Part shown: one piece after another, positions 1 through 9,581 of the stretch
Layout of the letters: each line of letters opens with the position of its first letter
Position numbering within the stretch: the stretch's first letter is position 1
Assembly: GCA_951828585.1 (NCBI GenBank)
Contig: OX639991.1
Coordinates: 124,001-188,000, forward strand
Length of the DNA: 64,000 nt
Origin: Longimicrobiales bacterium
GTDB taxonomy: Bacteria > Gemmatimonadota > Gemmatimonadetes > Longimicrobiales > Gaopeijiaceae
Direction: 5' to 3'
Notes under the pieces: model-generated
Told to the model about the DNA's origin: nothing
The model's input: only the letters and a program-made list of their open reading frames with translations
The model's database searches: none
Program-made: the position numbers and the translations under genes

Positions 1-1135
1 GCACCCGCAGCGGCCGCTCCAGTTCGGGACGAGTCCGGCGCAGTCGGAAGAAGGCCGACAGCACCATCAGGTCCACCGAGATCGCCACCAGCATCATGAA
101 CTGAATCAGAAACTCGAGCGCCCCGGTGGAGGCCAGCACGAGAATCACGGTCCCGATCAGCAAGAGGCCCGCGACCGGTGTCCCCCGCGGCGAGATGTAC
201 CGGAACACTTTCGGCGCCAGTCCCGAGCGGGCCAGCCCGAAGGCAACCCTTGGCATGCCCAGAAAGTTGACATTCCCCGAACTGACCAGGATGAGCAGGC
301 TGGCCACCACCACGAAGGTCGCGGCGGTGTTCCCGAAGACCCCTTGCACCGCGTCCCGCGCGACGAGCTCCGACCCCGCCATCTCCTGCGGCGTGAGTGC
401 CGCCAGGTAGGCCGTGTTCACCATCAGGTAGAGGACCGCGACGGCGAGCGCGCCCCCGATCAGGATCCTGGGAAGCGATCGTCCCGGGTCGCGGATCTCC
501 TCCGCCATCTTGGCCGCGTCCTCCCAGCCGTAGTATGCGAAGGCCACCGACTGGTACGCGAGCGCTAAGCCGAGCAGCGACGCGTGCTGCACGGTGGGCG
601 GCGCGATCAGACCACTCCCGTCCCCGGCCGCGATCCCCGCGGCCGCGATGGCCGCCAGCACCACCACCTTGATGGCCGTCGTGATGTTCTGGAACGTCGT
701 CCCGACCTTGAGGCCGCCCAGGTGAAGGATCACGTACCCCGCCACGACCCCCACGGCGAGAAGTCGCACAGACCCGCTCCCCACCAGGATGATGATGTAC
801 TCGGCGATCGCCACCGCCTTGATCGCGCCGGAGAAGGCCCGGCTGACCAGCAGCTCGGACCACCCCGCGACAAACCCAGCGACGGAGCCGAACGCCTCCT
901 GCGCGTACACGTACTTCCCCCCCGCTTTCGGCAGTGCGGCCGCCATCTCGGCAAGCACCAGCGTGCTCAGCGCCGCGACCACCCCGCCCAGCACCCACAC
1001 CGACAGGATCAGCCACCCGTTTCCCAGGTACTCCGCGATCAGGCCGGGCGTGCGCAGAATCCCCGCCCCGATCACGATCCCGACGGTGATCGCCAGCCCG
1101 TCGCGAATCCGCAGCACGCGCTTCATTTCGCTCAT
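1..1135 (-). CDS. APC-family amino acid permease, 3' end outside window
   Basis: The translation starts MSEMKRVLRIRDGLAITVG and contains the glycine-rich first helix GIVIGAGILRTPG typical of the APC (amino acid-polyamine-organocation) superfamily, followed by about ten further hydrophobic segments. It should be a cytoplasmic-membrane symporter or antiporter for amino acids; the substrate cannot be read from the sequence. The ATG at 1135 is preceded by AAAGGA. The gene begins 13 bases after the stop of the octahaem cytochrome and so probably shares its transcript. The C-terminus runs off the left edge of the window. Confidence 0.85.
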   Translation of the reverse strand, partial: MSEMKRVLRIRDGLAITVGIVIGAGILRTPGLIAEYLGNGWLILSVWVLGGVVAALSTLVLAEMAAALPKAGGKYVYAQEAFGSVAGFVAGWSELLVSRAFSGAIKAVAIAEYIIILVGSGSVRLLAVGVVAGYVILHLGGLKVGTTFQNITTAIKVVVLAAIAAAGIAAGDGSGLIAPPTVQHASLLGLALAYQSVAFAYYGWEDAAKMAEEIRDPGRSLPRILIGGALAVAVLYLMVNTAYLAALTPQEMAGSELVARDAVQGVFGNTAATFVVVASLLILVSSGNVNFLGMPRVAFGLARSGLAPKVFRYISPRGTPVAGLLLIGTVILVLASTGALEFLIQFMMLVAISVDLMVLSAFFRLRRTRPELERPLRV

Positions 1136-1148
1136 CGGTCCGGTCCTT

Positions 1149-3503
1149 TCATTGCGGTTGTCTCCTGGCCGACTCCGCTTCCAGTTGCGCGAGGGTGGCG
1201 CGCGCGGTTTCGTCTCCGGGGGAATACTCCACCGCGAGTCGTCCGTGGGGAAGCGCCTCCTCGATCCGCCCCGCCTGGGCCAGGGCGATCGCCAGGTTCA
1301 GGTGGGCGCGTGAGAACTCCGGGCCAACCGCCACGGCGCGCTCGTAGGACCGGATCGCCGAAGCCAGGTCCCCGCCGCGCAGCTGGACGTTCCCGAGGTT
1401 CAAATACGCCAGCGTCTCGTTGGGATTCAAACTCAGCGCACGCTCGTACTCCCGTATCGCCCCGGCCGCGTCCCCGGCGGCGGCGCGCGTGATCCCCAGG
1501 TCGACGTGTACCGATGGCTGGACGGGGTCTGCAGCGAGGCTCTCGGTGTAGGCCGTAGTCGCCCGCGAATAGTCGCCGCCGTCGTGGTAGAGCGACCCGA
1601 GCGCGCGGAGCACGCCGGCGTCACCGGGAAGCACGGCCCGGGCCCGCAGCAGCAGGCCCTCGGCCGCCTCCATGTCGCCCCCGAGCATCGCGTCCTGCGA
1701 GAGGAAGCCGAGGATCATCGCCCAGCGGCGCCGGACGGCGAGCGATTCACCCGAGGCGGCGCTGCCCGAGGCTTCCGTGGAGTCCGCAACGTGGAGCGTC
1801 GCCAGCGCGAGCGCTCGCACGTCCAGGTCCGAGGTCGCGGCAAGCCGGTTCACCCGTTCGGCAGCGTCGCCGCCGAGGCCCCCACCCGGCCGCACCCACC
1901 CGGCGAGGAATCCGGCCAGTCCCTGGAAACGCGCCATGGCACCGGGCTCGCCAGGGTGCAGGAGCAGGCGGGCGGCCAGCTCCGCCCCGGTGGCGTCGGT
2001 CACCGCGAGCAGACCCGCCGACGCCGGATCGAGAGGCTTCGTCGCGCCCCACCACTCGTCCACCTGCGCCTGCAGCCGGAATTCACTCCGGTCCGTGTGG
2101 CAGCCGCGGCAGGCGCTCACCAGTCCGAGGCGCGCGTCCAGCTCCGGACGAGGAATTGGGATGGTGTGGTCCGAGCGCGCGAAGGGCACCGCCCAACCGA
2201 CCCCGGGGTGTTGCAGATAGGGCATGTGGCAGCTCACGCAACGGGCGCCGGGCGAGTCCGGGGGATGGAAGGTGTGCGTCTCCGGAGCCGCGGCCTTGGC
2301 GGCGTGGCAGGATGTGCACTGGCGGTCGTCGGTTTCGTCGGCCAGCGGCGCGCGGTTGATGTCCCAGTAGCCGAGTCCGTGGGGTTCGTGACAGCTCACG
2401 CAGGTCATGCGGCCATCCGCGTAGCAGGAGGACGCTAGGTGGGTCCCCTGGTAGGCGAAGCTGCTCACGCGCCCGTCCCGCAGATAGATGTCGCCGCCCA
2501 GGATGGGCAACTTGAGGGCGTAGTAGTCGGCAAAACGCGTGCCGGGCAGGTGGCCGTCCTGCACGACATCCTTGACGGCGTGGCACTGGAAACACACGCC
2601 CAGCGATTCCTCCACCCCGTCGGCAACGCGGCTGGGCAAGCCGATGTCGGCGGGGTCGGCCGTGCCGGTGTCCGCGGCGGTCATCAGCTCCACGTGCCGC
2701 CGCGCGGGGCCGTGGCAGGACTCGCAGTTTATGTCCAGCGACGTCCAGTGCGTCTCGAAGCCGGCCCCGGGCTCCAGGCGCGCCGCAATCTGGCTGCCGT
2801 GGCAGGACTGGCAGTTCGAGAAATCCTGCAGGGTGCCCAGTACCCGCCTCGGAGGCCAGTCGCCGCAGTCGGCCAGCGTCATCTCCGCGGTGATCGGCGT
2901 CCACCCCCGCTGCAGGCGGGTGCCGGTGTTGCAGAACCAGTCGTCCAGCTGCCGCGAGTAGTCAAAGGGGAGAAAACGCGCCGTGCCATCGGCCATACGG
3001 GTAACGAAGCCCTGGGTGCCCCCGCCCAGCAGGTGTCCGCCGCCGATCACCCCGTCCACTTTGATGGTGACTTCGGGGCGCCCCTCCTGCCGGACGCGAA
3101 AGAGGTAGCGCCCCGCGGAATCGACGATCGGCAGCACGGTGCCGTCCCCGAAGGTGATGGGGGTGCCGTCGAAGGGCGCGATGACCGTTTCCGGGCCGGG
3201 TTCGCCACCGGCACGGCCGTGCGTCGACCCGGCCCAGCGCCGGTACTGGTCCTCGTGGCACCCGGCGCAGGTCGCCGAACCGACGAAGTCCGCAGCGGTG
3301 ATCTGTACGGCGGGTAGGTCCGCAGCGGCTGGAGAGCCGGCGGCGTCCGAAGCGTCGTCGCAGGCCGCAAGTAGCGGAAGGGCCGCGACCAGCGTCCGTG
3401 CGCGGCCATTCAGCGCGTGGATGAAGCCGCGTGAGCCCCGAAACCGGCGGGCACGAAGGCCGGCATGTCGCAGCGAAGGAAGGGAGCGCCGGCCCGGGTT
3501 CAT
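1149..3503 (-). CDS. octahaem c-type cytochrome lipoprotein with C-terminal TPR repeats
   Basis: The 784-residue product has a lipobox-like LPLLAAC (Cys48) and eight CxxCH haem-binding motifs (CAGCH near residue 79, then CQSCH, CESCH, CFQCH, CVSCH, CTSCH, CVSCH and CRGCH). Roughly residues 600-780 form tetratricopeptide repeats with motifs such as ALGSLYHDGGDYSRA and LNLGNVQLRGGDLASA. It is predicted to be a periplasmic-side electron-transfer protein whose TPR tail binds partners. Its ATG overlaps the stop of the tetrahaem cytochrome (ATGA at 3500-3503), so translation is coupled. The electron donor and acceptor are unknown. Confidence 0.85.
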   Translation of the reverse strand: MNPGRRSLPSLRHAGLRARRFRGSRGFIHALNGRARTLVAALPLLAACDDASDAAGSPAAADLPAVQITAADFVGSATCAGCHEDQYRRWAGSTHGRAGGEPGPETVIAPFDGTPITFGDGTVLPIVDSAGRYLFRVRQEGRPEVTIKVDGVIGGGHLLGGGTQGFVTRMADGTARFLPFDYSRQLDDWFCNTGTRLQRGWTPITAEMTLADCGDWPPRRVLGTLQDFSNCQSCHGSQIAARLEPGAGFETHWTSLDINCESCHGPARRHVELMTAADTGTADPADIGLPSRVADGVEESLGVCFQCHAVKDVVQDGHLPGTRFADYYALKLPILGGDIYLRDGRVSSFAYQGTHLASSCYADGRMTCVSCHEPHGLGYWDINRAPLADETDDRQCTSCHAAKAAAPETHTFHPPDSPGARCVSCHMPYLQHPGVGWAVPFARSDHTIPIPRPELDARLGLVSACRGCHTDRSEFRLQAQVDEWWGATKPLDPASAGLLAVTDATGAELAARLLLHPGEPGAMARFQGLAGFLAGWVRPGGGLGGDAAERVNRLAATSDLDVRALALATLHVADSTEASGSAASGESLAVRRRWAMILGFLSQDAMLGGDMEAAEGLLLRARAVLPGDAGVLRALGSLYHDGGDYSRATTAYTESLAADPVQPSVHVDLGITRAAAGDAAGAIREYERALSLNPNETLAYLNLGNVQLRGGDLASAIRSYERAVAVGPEFSRAHLNLAIALAQAGRIEEALPHGRLAVEYSPGDETARATLAQLEAESARRQPQ

Positions 3504-4837
3504 CGGGCGCTGCGTCCGTCATGAGACCATGCGGGGCCCTGGCAACGGCAGAGGGTGCGCATGTAACGCACCAGATCCCTCTTCTCGCGGTCGTTCAACG
3601 AGGCCCCGAAGGCCGGCATGCGATGACTCTTCCCCAGGATCCAGCCCCCCGCGTGTATGCCGTCGTAGAGGGTGTCGTCGGGTCGCAGCGACATCGCCGC
3701 CGAATCGCTGTGCGAGGTGGGCGCCACCGGCAGGAAGGGGGCGTTGAAGCCGTCGCCAGCTCCCTGGATCCCGTGACAGGGGGCGCACCGGGCCAGGTAG
3801 GTCGCGGCCCCGGGGGCGGTGTCGGGGGGAGGCGGCACCGGAAGGCCGGCCACGGGCTCGCTGCCGGTCCAGGGGGCGCCGCGAAGCAGAAGGTAGGAGG
3901 CGACGAGGTCGAGCCGTTCGGGCTGCTCCAGCGAGGCGGGCATGACGGTGCTGGCCGCCAGACCGGCGGGGTCGTGGATGAGGGCCCGCACGTACTCGGG
4001 CCGCAAACGGTGCGCGATGCCGTCCAGGCGGGGACCGATGCGGCCGCCATCGTCGCCGAGTTGGTGGCACCCCATGCAGCTCCATCGGTCGCGCAGCAGG
4101 GTCTCCGCCTTTCGCATGGCAAAGGGGGAGAGGACGAGGGGTTCCCAGGGGAGCGCGGCCGCATTGGCCGGTGAAGTGATGGGAGCCTCGCCCAAGTCCA
4201 TGAGGAAACCGGTAATCGCGGTCAGCTCCGCGGGGTCGAGGCGGAAATCGGGCATCTTGCCTCCCCGTCCGGGCTGCGGGCCCGCCGGGCGAATGGTGAC
4301 CGGGTCGGCGAGGTAGCCGGCAAGCCAGTCTTCGCGCACGCGCAGGGCGGTGAGGCTCAGGTCGGGCGCCGTGACGCGGGGGACGGCCTCGGAATTCAGA
4401 TGGCAGCCGGCGCAGTTCATTGCCTCGAAGAGGGCTTTCCCCTCCGCGCGATCCGCGTCGGGGTGACGGTCCATCGCCGCGCGAAAGGCATCGTCCACTC
4501 CGCGCATCTCCCGGTCGTTGGTGACGAAGAGCGCCAGGGCGACGCGTTGGCGTTCGTCCAGGTCGTAGCTGGGCATCCTGGCCGGAGCGATGCCCGGTTG
4601 CACCGTCTGAGGATCGGCCAGGTAGTGGAAGATGTAGGCGGGAGCCAGCTCCTTCGCACCTTCGCCGAGCGGGGGCGCCACCGAGCGGATCGCTTCGCCG
4701 TCCGGTACGCCGGCGTGGCACGCTCCACACCCCAGGGACGCGACAAGTTCCCGTCCGTCAGGAGGGGTCTGGCGCGTCCCCGACCAGCCCGCCAGCCCGG
4801 CGATCGCGACCGCGCCCAGCAGCAGTGCCGCTTTCAA
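3500..4837 (-). CDS. tetrahaem c-type cytochrome
   Basis: The 445-residue product begins with a hydrophobic signal or anchor segment and carries four CxxCH motifs (CGACH, CAGCH, CMGCH, CAPCH), each in a small class I cytochrome c-like module; MPAF-type methionine ligands follow some of them. I place the start at TTG 4837 because it overlaps the YIP1 gene's stop (TTGA) and gives a signal peptide directly. The longer reading to 5164 is only antisense DNA upstream. It is probably an electron carrier partner of the octahaem TPR cytochrome encoded immediately downstream. Confidence 0.8.
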   Translation of the reverse strand: MKAALLLGAVAIAGLAGWSGTRQTPPDGRELVASLGCGACHAGVPDGEAIRSVAPPLGEGAKELAPAYIFHYLADPQTVQPGIAPARMPSYDLDERQRVALALFVTNDREMRGVDDAFRAAMDRHPDADRAEGKALFEAMNCAGCHLNSEAVPRVTAPDLSLTALRVREDWLAGYLADPVTIRPAGPQPGRGGKMPDFRLDPAELTAITGFLMDLGEAPITSPANAAALPWEPLVLSPFAMRKAETLLRDRWSCMGCHQLGDDGGRIGPRLDGIAHRLRPEYVRALIHDPAGLAASTVMPASLEQPERLDLVASYLLLRGAPWTGSEPVAGLPVPPPPDTAPGAATYLARCAPCHGIQGAGDGFNAPFLPVAPTSHSDSAAMSLRPDDTLYDGIHAGGWILGKSHRMPAFGASLNDREKRDLVRYMRTLCRCQGPAWSHDGRSAR

Positions 4838-5343
4838 TTGAGGACCAGAAAAACGACGATCCAGTACGGTACAATCCCGCACAAGGCCGTAACGACCGCC
4901 CGCACCGTCCCGAAGCCGCACGCCTGTCGGACCGCAACCACCCCCGCGGCCAGGGTCCACGCGTGGGCCACGAAGTGAATCCCTCCCACTACTGGCCCCA
5001 GCACCATGAGGATGCCCGGCAACCTCGCGAACCCCAGCGTGCGCATGAGAGCGCCCAGGGTCGCATCTCCGCCGAGCAGGTCGCAGCCGACTTCGTAGGT
5101 GATCAATACCCAGAACAGCCACTGAAGCACACTCACCGCCGCCACCCACGCCATCGGCACCCACCCCAGTCCGTAGTCCTGGGTGCTAGCGGCCACGGAA
5201 GCGAGTACGACCACCGGAATGGCTTGCACGATCGCCTTGCGGTCCTGCGCAATCTCCGTGTACACGGCGCCCTTGAGAACGGCGGCACCGAATACCCTGG
5301 CCAGCAGGCCGCGGTCAATTGCTTCGCTCACGGGCAACTCCAT
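4834..5343 (-). CDS. YIP1-family integral membrane protein
   Basis: The product begins MELPVSEAIDRGLLARVFGAAVLKG and has four to five hydrophobic helices in the arrangement of bacterial YIP1-domain proteins. Its function is unknown; such proteins are often encoded beside exported redox proteins. A GTG at 5403 would add 20 poorly conserved-looking residues, so I prefer ATG 5343. The stop overlaps the TTG start of the tetrahaem cytochrome, making this the first gene of a coupled cytochrome operon. The region upstream is shared with the divergent acyl-CoA synthetase gene. Confidence 0.65.
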   Translation of the reverse strand: MELPVSEAIDRGLLARVFGAAVLKGAVYTEIAQDRKAIVQAIPVVVLASVAASTQDYGLGWVPMAWVAAVSVLQWLFWVLITYEVGCDLLGGDATLGALMRTLGFARLPGILMVLGPVVGGIHFVAHAWTLAAGVVAVRQACGFGTVRAVVTALCGIVPYWIVVFLVLN

Positions 5344-5482
5344 GGTTGGGCTCGAAGACGCGCGGGCGCCCGAAAGATGTGCCGAGCCACCGTCGGGCGC
5401 CACGTTCGTCCGTCCCGTCCTGTCAGTCTTGTCCGGTGTTTCGCATCGGCGACACCTTTACGTGCCTGCCTCACCGCCCTCG

Positions 5483-7039
5483 GTGCGACGCGGGATTTCC
5501 ACGGACTTCCAGGACCCGAAGACCACGACTACCGATACTACCCTCCCCGACCGGGTTGCCGACCCATCCCTCGCCAACCACATCGCACTTGTGGACGACG
5601 ACGGACACTGCAGCTACGCCGAACTCCTGGGCGATGCAATGGCGTGGCGCGACCGGTTGGAACCGGCAAAGCCCGGCGACCGGATCGCCTGTCTCGTCCC
5701 CCCGGGGCGCACCCATGTGGCGATACAACTCGGCATCTGGGCGCGCAGGGGCATTGCGGTGCCGCTCGCCGTCTCCCATCCCCTCCCCGAGCTCGAATAC
5801 GTACTGGACGACGCCCGCCCCGCCGTGGTTGTCGCCGACCCCACCCTCCCCCAGGCCCCCCACCTCGAGACCTCCGCCCGAACACGCGGAGCCACCACCC
5901 TCACCCCGCCCCCCTCACCCCGCCCAACCACCGTCCCCACCCCCAACCCCACCCGCGATCCCCTCACACCCACCGACCCCGCCCTCCTCATCTACACCAG
6001 CGGCACCACCGGCCGTCCCAAGGGCGTCCTCGCCACCCACCGCAACCTCACGGCCCAGATCACCACGCTCACCGCCGCCTGGGCCTGGTCGGCCTCCGAC
6101 CGCATCCTGCACACGCTGCCGCTGCACCACATCCACGGCGTCGTCAACGCCCTGGCATGCGCGCTCTGGTCCGGCGCCACCTGCGAGTTCGGCACGCGCG
6201 CGCCGGCCTCCACCTGGGACCGCCTCGCGTCGGGCGAAATCACGCTCTTCATGGCGGTGCCCACCGTCTACACCCGCCTCATCCGCGCCTGGGAGGCCGC
6301 CCCCCCGGCCACCCGGCGGCGATGGTCGAGAGGCGCGGCCCGCCTCCGTCTCATGGTCTCGGGCTCGGCGGCGCTGCCCGTGGACACACTGGAGCGCTGG
6401 CGCGAGATCACCGGCCACACCCTCCTCGAGCGGTACGGCATGACCGAGATCGGCATGGCGCTCTCCAATCCACTCTCGGGGGAGCGCCGTCCCGGCCACG
6501 TGGGCCCGCCGCTGCCCGGAGTCGAGGCCCGCGTCGTCGACGAAGAGGGCCGGCCGGTCGCCCGGGGTGTCCAGGGCGAGATCGAGGTGCGAGGGCCCCA
6601 GGTCTTCCGCGAGTACTGGGGCCGCCCCGGGGAGACCGCCGCCGCGTTGCGCGACGGCTGGTTCCAGACCGGCGACGAAGGGTGCGTCGAGGCGGGCGGC
6701 TACTACCGCATTCTGGGGCGCCGCAGCGTCGACATCGTCAAGACCGGCGGGTACAAGGTGTCGGCGCTGGAGGTGGAGGAGGTATACCGCGCGCATCCCG
6801 CGGTTCGCGACGTGGCGGTGGTCGGCGTGCCGCACCCCGAGTGGGGGGAGCAGCTGTGCGCGGCGTGGGTCCCGGCGGAGGGGTTCGAAGTCTCGGCAGG
6901 CACCGAAATGAGAGCCTGGGGCAAGGAACGACTCGCCCCCTACAAGGTTCCCCATCTCTTCATGGCCGTCCCGGACCTGCCCCGCAACACCATGGGCAAG
7001 GTGCAAAAGACGGCAGTCCACCGCATTTTCAGGGAATGA
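5483..7039 (+). CDS. malonyl/acyl-CoA synthetase (ACSF3/MatB-like)
   Basis: This is an ANL-superfamily adenylate-forming enzyme. Seen in order are the P-loop-like YTSGTTGRPKGV, LPLHHIHGVVNAL, FMAVPTVYTRLIR, SGSAALPV, ERYGMTEIGMALSNP, TGDEG and the C-terminal GRRSVDIVKTGGYKVSALEVEE with a lysine in NTMGKVQK. These blocks match the human ACSF3/bacterial MatB group, which activates malonate or methylmalonate with CoA and ATP. The exact start is uncertain: GTG 5483 is chosen because conserved sequence begins soon after, with GTG 5462 as an alternative. Its last codons overlap the symporter start (ATGA at 7036), suggesting that the symporter imports the acid this enzyme activates. Confidence 0.85.
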   Translation: MRRGISTDFQDPKTTTTDTTLPDRVADPSLANHIALVDDDGHCSYAELLGDAMAWRDRLEPAKPGDRIACLVPPGRTHVAIQLGIWARRGIAVPLAVSHPLPELEYVLDDARPAVVVADPTLPQAPHLETSARTRGATTLTPPPSPRPTTVPTPNPTRDPLTPTDPALLIYTSGTTGRPKGVLATHRNLTAQITTLTAAWAWSASDRILHTLPLHHIHGVVNALACALWSGATCEFGTRAPASTWDRLASGEITLFMAVPTVYTRLIRAWEAAPPATRRRWSRGAARLRLMVSGSAALPVDTLERWREITGHTLLERYGMTEIGMALSNPLSGERRPGHVGPPLPGVEARVVDEEGRPVARGVQGEIEVRGPQVFREYWGRPGETAAALRDGWFQTGDEGCVEAGGYYRILGRRSVDIVKTGGYKVSALEVEEVYRAHPAVRDVAVVGVPHPEWGEQLCAAWVPAEGFEVSAGTEMRAWGKERLAPYKVPHLFMAVPDLPRNTMGKVQKTAVHRIFRE

Positions 7040-8526
7040 TCGACGCCATCCTGGACAACCTGCGCACGTACTGGATCGTCCACGTACTGCTCCTTGCCTA
7101 CACCGCCGTGCTGGCCCACCACGCCTGGTCCGGCAACCGCAGGACGCGCGGCGTCACCGACTACTTCGTGGGCGGGCGGTCGCTGGGACCCGTCGCCATC
7201 GGTCTGTCCTTCTTCGCCACCTACTCCAGCACCAACTCCTTCGTCGGCTTCTCCGGCCAGGCGTATGACTGGGGGATCACCTGGTTCCTGCTGATCCCCT
7301 TCGTGATCGGCATGTCGCTCCTGGCCTGGGTGGCCGTGGCTCCCCGGCTCCGGACCTTCACCGAGTCGCTGGGCTCCCTCACGATCCCCGACTTCATCGG
7401 GTTCCGTTTCGGGAGTCCGGCCGCGCGCGTCGTGGCGGCGGCGATCGTGCTCTTCGCCTCGTTCTTCTACATGACCGCGGTCTTCAAGGGGATCGGCAAC
7501 CTGCTGGAGGTCTTCCTCGACATCCCGTACCGGTTCGCGATCATCATCGTCTTCTTCATCGTGATGATCTACACGGTCGTGGGCGGCTTCATCTCGGTGG
7601 TGAAGACCGACGCCGTGCAGGGGGTCGTGATGATCGTGGCGGGGGTGCTGCTCTTTCGGGGGACGATGGCCGCGGCCGGCGGGCTCGGGTCCGTCGGGGT
7701 GCTCGCCGAAGATCCGGTCACCGAGCCGTTGCTGCGCTGGGGCGGCGGCGTCGCGGTGCCGCTGGCGCTGGGCGTCGTCTTCGCCGGGACGGTGAAGTTC
7801 GTGGTCGAGCCGCGGCAGCTTTCCCGGTTCTATGCGCTGGAGAGCCGGGCGGCCGCGCGCAAGGGGGTGTGGGTCTCCACGGCCGCCTTCCTTCTCGTCT
7901 ACACGCTCCTGATTCCAGTGGGACTCTACGCCCGCAACCTCATGCCCGGCGGCCTGCCCGACACCGATCTGGTGGTGCCCCAGCTGCTCACCATGCCCGA
8001 GGTCTTCTCGGCGGGGACCGGTGCCTTCCTGCTGGTGGCGATGGTCGCGGCCGCGATGTCATCGCTCGACAGCGTGCTCCTGGTGATGGCCTCGACCACC
8101 CAGCGTGATCTGGTGGGAATGGTGCGCGAAGCCTCGTCCGAGCGCGCGACGCTCAGGGCGACCCGCGTCTACGTGGCGCTCTTCGCCCTGATCACCGCGG
8201 TCATCGCGCTAAACCCCCCCGACGGGATCGTGGGACTGACCGCGTTTTCGGGAGCCGTGTACGGCGCCTGCTTCGCCCCCGCGCTCCTCATGGGGCTGTA
8301 CTGGAGACGGGGGAACGGCCGGGCGGCGTTGGCGTCGTTCATCACCGGGTTGCTGGTCCTGGTGCTATGGAACCGGCTCCCGTGGACGGGCGGCCTCCAC
8401 CAGATCTTCCCGGGCATGGCGCTCTCGTTCCTGGTGTACTGGGTGGTGGCGCGGTGGACGCCGAGCTACGAGTCGGGCAAGGTGGACCGGTTGTTCGAGG
8501 CGGAGCGAAGCGGGGCGGCCGGGTAG
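7036..8526 (+). CDS. sodium:solute symporter (SSS family)
   Basis: The 496-residue product has about 13 membrane helices. It contains the SSS signatures DYFVGGRSLGPVAIGLSFFATYSSTNSFVGF and AAMSSLDSVLLVMASTTQRDL. It is predicted to couple sodium entry to uptake of an organic solute, plausibly a carboxylate given its translational coupling (4-base overlap) to the acyl-CoA synthetase upstream. Start ATG 7036 lies inside the upstream stop. A longer in-frame reading from 4825 crosses unrelated genes and is not real. Confidence 0.88.
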   Translation: MIDAILDNLRTYWIVHVLLLAYTAVLAHHAWSGNRRTRGVTDYFVGGRSLGPVAIGLSFFATYSSTNSFVGFSGQAYDWGITWFLLIPFVIGMSLLAWVAVAPRLRTFTESLGSLTIPDFIGFRFGSPAARVVAAAIVLFASFFYMTAVFKGIGNLLEVFLDIPYRFAIIIVFFIVMIYTVVGGFISVVKTDAVQGVVMIVAGVLLFRGTMAAAGGLGSVGVLAEDPVTEPLLRWGGGVAVPLALGVVFAGTVKFVVEPRQLSRFYALESRAAARKGVWVSTAAFLLVYTLLIPVGLYARNLMPGGLPDTDLVVPQLLTMPEVFSAGTGAFLLVAMVAAAMSSLDSVLLVMASTTQRDLVGMVREASSERATLRATRVYVALFALITAVIALNPPDGIVGLTAFSGAVYGACFAPALLMGLYWRRGNGRAALASFITGLLVLVLWNRLPWTGGLHQIFPGMALSFLVYWVVARWTPSYESGKVDRLFEAERSGAAG

Positions 8527-8548
8527 CCGCCGCAACGCCGGGCGAAGG

Positions 8549-9385
8549 TCAGCCCCCTTCTTCTCCCGTCCGATAGACGACTACGATGCGACCGCCGCCG
8601 TCGTCGCGCTTGCTGAATTGCAGGACGAGTTGACGGTTCTCGACCCCCCATGCGCCAGTCTCGATCTTCGCCCGCTCGAGCCCACCGCTCCCCGTGCGTG
8701 AAGTCACTGTCTCGACACGGCCCTCCAGAGCCTCCTGGTACCAGTCGAAGATCTCCTGCGGGGTGGCGTCGGACCCGAGCTCGGCTCCCCCCACGGAACC
8801 CTCGTCGAATTCGGCCGAGAAGAGCCGTTTGCCCATACGCGCTCCGGGGTACACGGGAACCCACCGTGGAAGCGCCGACGACCCGGTTCCGGCCCCGAAG
8901 CGCAACTCGTGGTTCGGTGTCGAGATGTCGAGGAAGCCGCCGTCCTCTCCCCCACGGAGCTCCACACTGGTCCTTCCGGCTTCGGTGTCGACGTGGAGGA
9001 TGCCCCCGGACTCGTCGGCCTCGCCCTCGAAGCGGACACCCTGTTCGGCGGCATCCTGTTCCGGTTCCGGAGACTGCGCCAGGTCCACCGTCACCAGTTC
9101 GCCGGCGGATCCAACGCGCAGCACGACCTTTCCCTCGTCCTCGTCGGTGCTGACCACGGTGACATCGTCGCCCAGCTTCTCCGCCATCCCCGCGAGAGTC
9201 GCGGCCGGCGCCTCCTTGAAGTCCCCGATCATGACGGAGACCCTCTTCATGAACGCCACGCCGGCCACGGCCGCAGCGATCCCCGCCACAACAAAGAAGC
9301 CGCCCCCGATGAGGATGACCTTGGCGAAGGTCGACATCCCTCCCGACCGGCTGTGACGCGTTGCTTCCCTGTACGGATCCGACAT
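8549..9385 (-). CDS. membrane-anchored protein of unknown function (WVPVYPG family)
   Basis: The product has one N-terminal membrane helix (STFAKVILIGGGFFVVAGIAA), an acidic middle part and a C-terminal domain with ALPRWVPVYPGAR, then a segment like EIFDWYQEALEG, and ends in QLVLQFSKRDDGGGRIVVVYRTG. The ATG at 9385 has GGGAGG six bases upstream, which decides against the ATG at 9403. The same domain order (WVPVYPG, a short helix with W, then VVLYT) occurs in the gene at 61953-62714, so the window encodes two paralogues. The function is not recognised; an extracytoplasmic C-terminus is inferred. Confidence 0.7.
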   Translation of the reverse strand: MSDPYREATRHSRSGGMSTFAKVILIGGGFFVVAGIAAAVAGVAFMKRVSVMIGDFKEAPAATLAGMAEKLGDDVTVVSTDEDEGKVVLRVGSAGELVTVDLAQSPEPEQDAAEQGVRFEGEADESGGILHVDTEAGRTSVELRGGEDGGFLDISTPNHELRFGAGTGSSALPRWVPVYPGARMGKRLFSAEFDEGSVGGAELGSDATPQEIFDWYQEALEGRVETVTSRTGSGGLERAKIETGAWGVENRQLVLQFSKRDDGGGRIVVVYRTGEEGG

Positions 9386-9581
9386 CCTCTTCCTCCCTTT
9401 CATGAGGTAGGCTGGCTTACGATGTGTGCACCCACCCTACGACTCGCGGGCTCCAGGGTTTCACCGCCATCCCGACCCCGAGGGGATCGCGGCGGCCACC
9501 GCGCCCTTTTAGGTTGCGGGGATTCATTTCACGACTCCCGCAGGGAGGTGTGCCATTCCTTATCCCGTCGCCGAAGCACTG

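Noticed and set aside
4825-7035. A long N-terminal extension of the sodium symporter frame.
   Set aside because: It crosses the YIP1 gene and the acyl-CoA synthetase in the wrong frame; the symporter has a proper ATG at 7036 coupled to the upstream stop.
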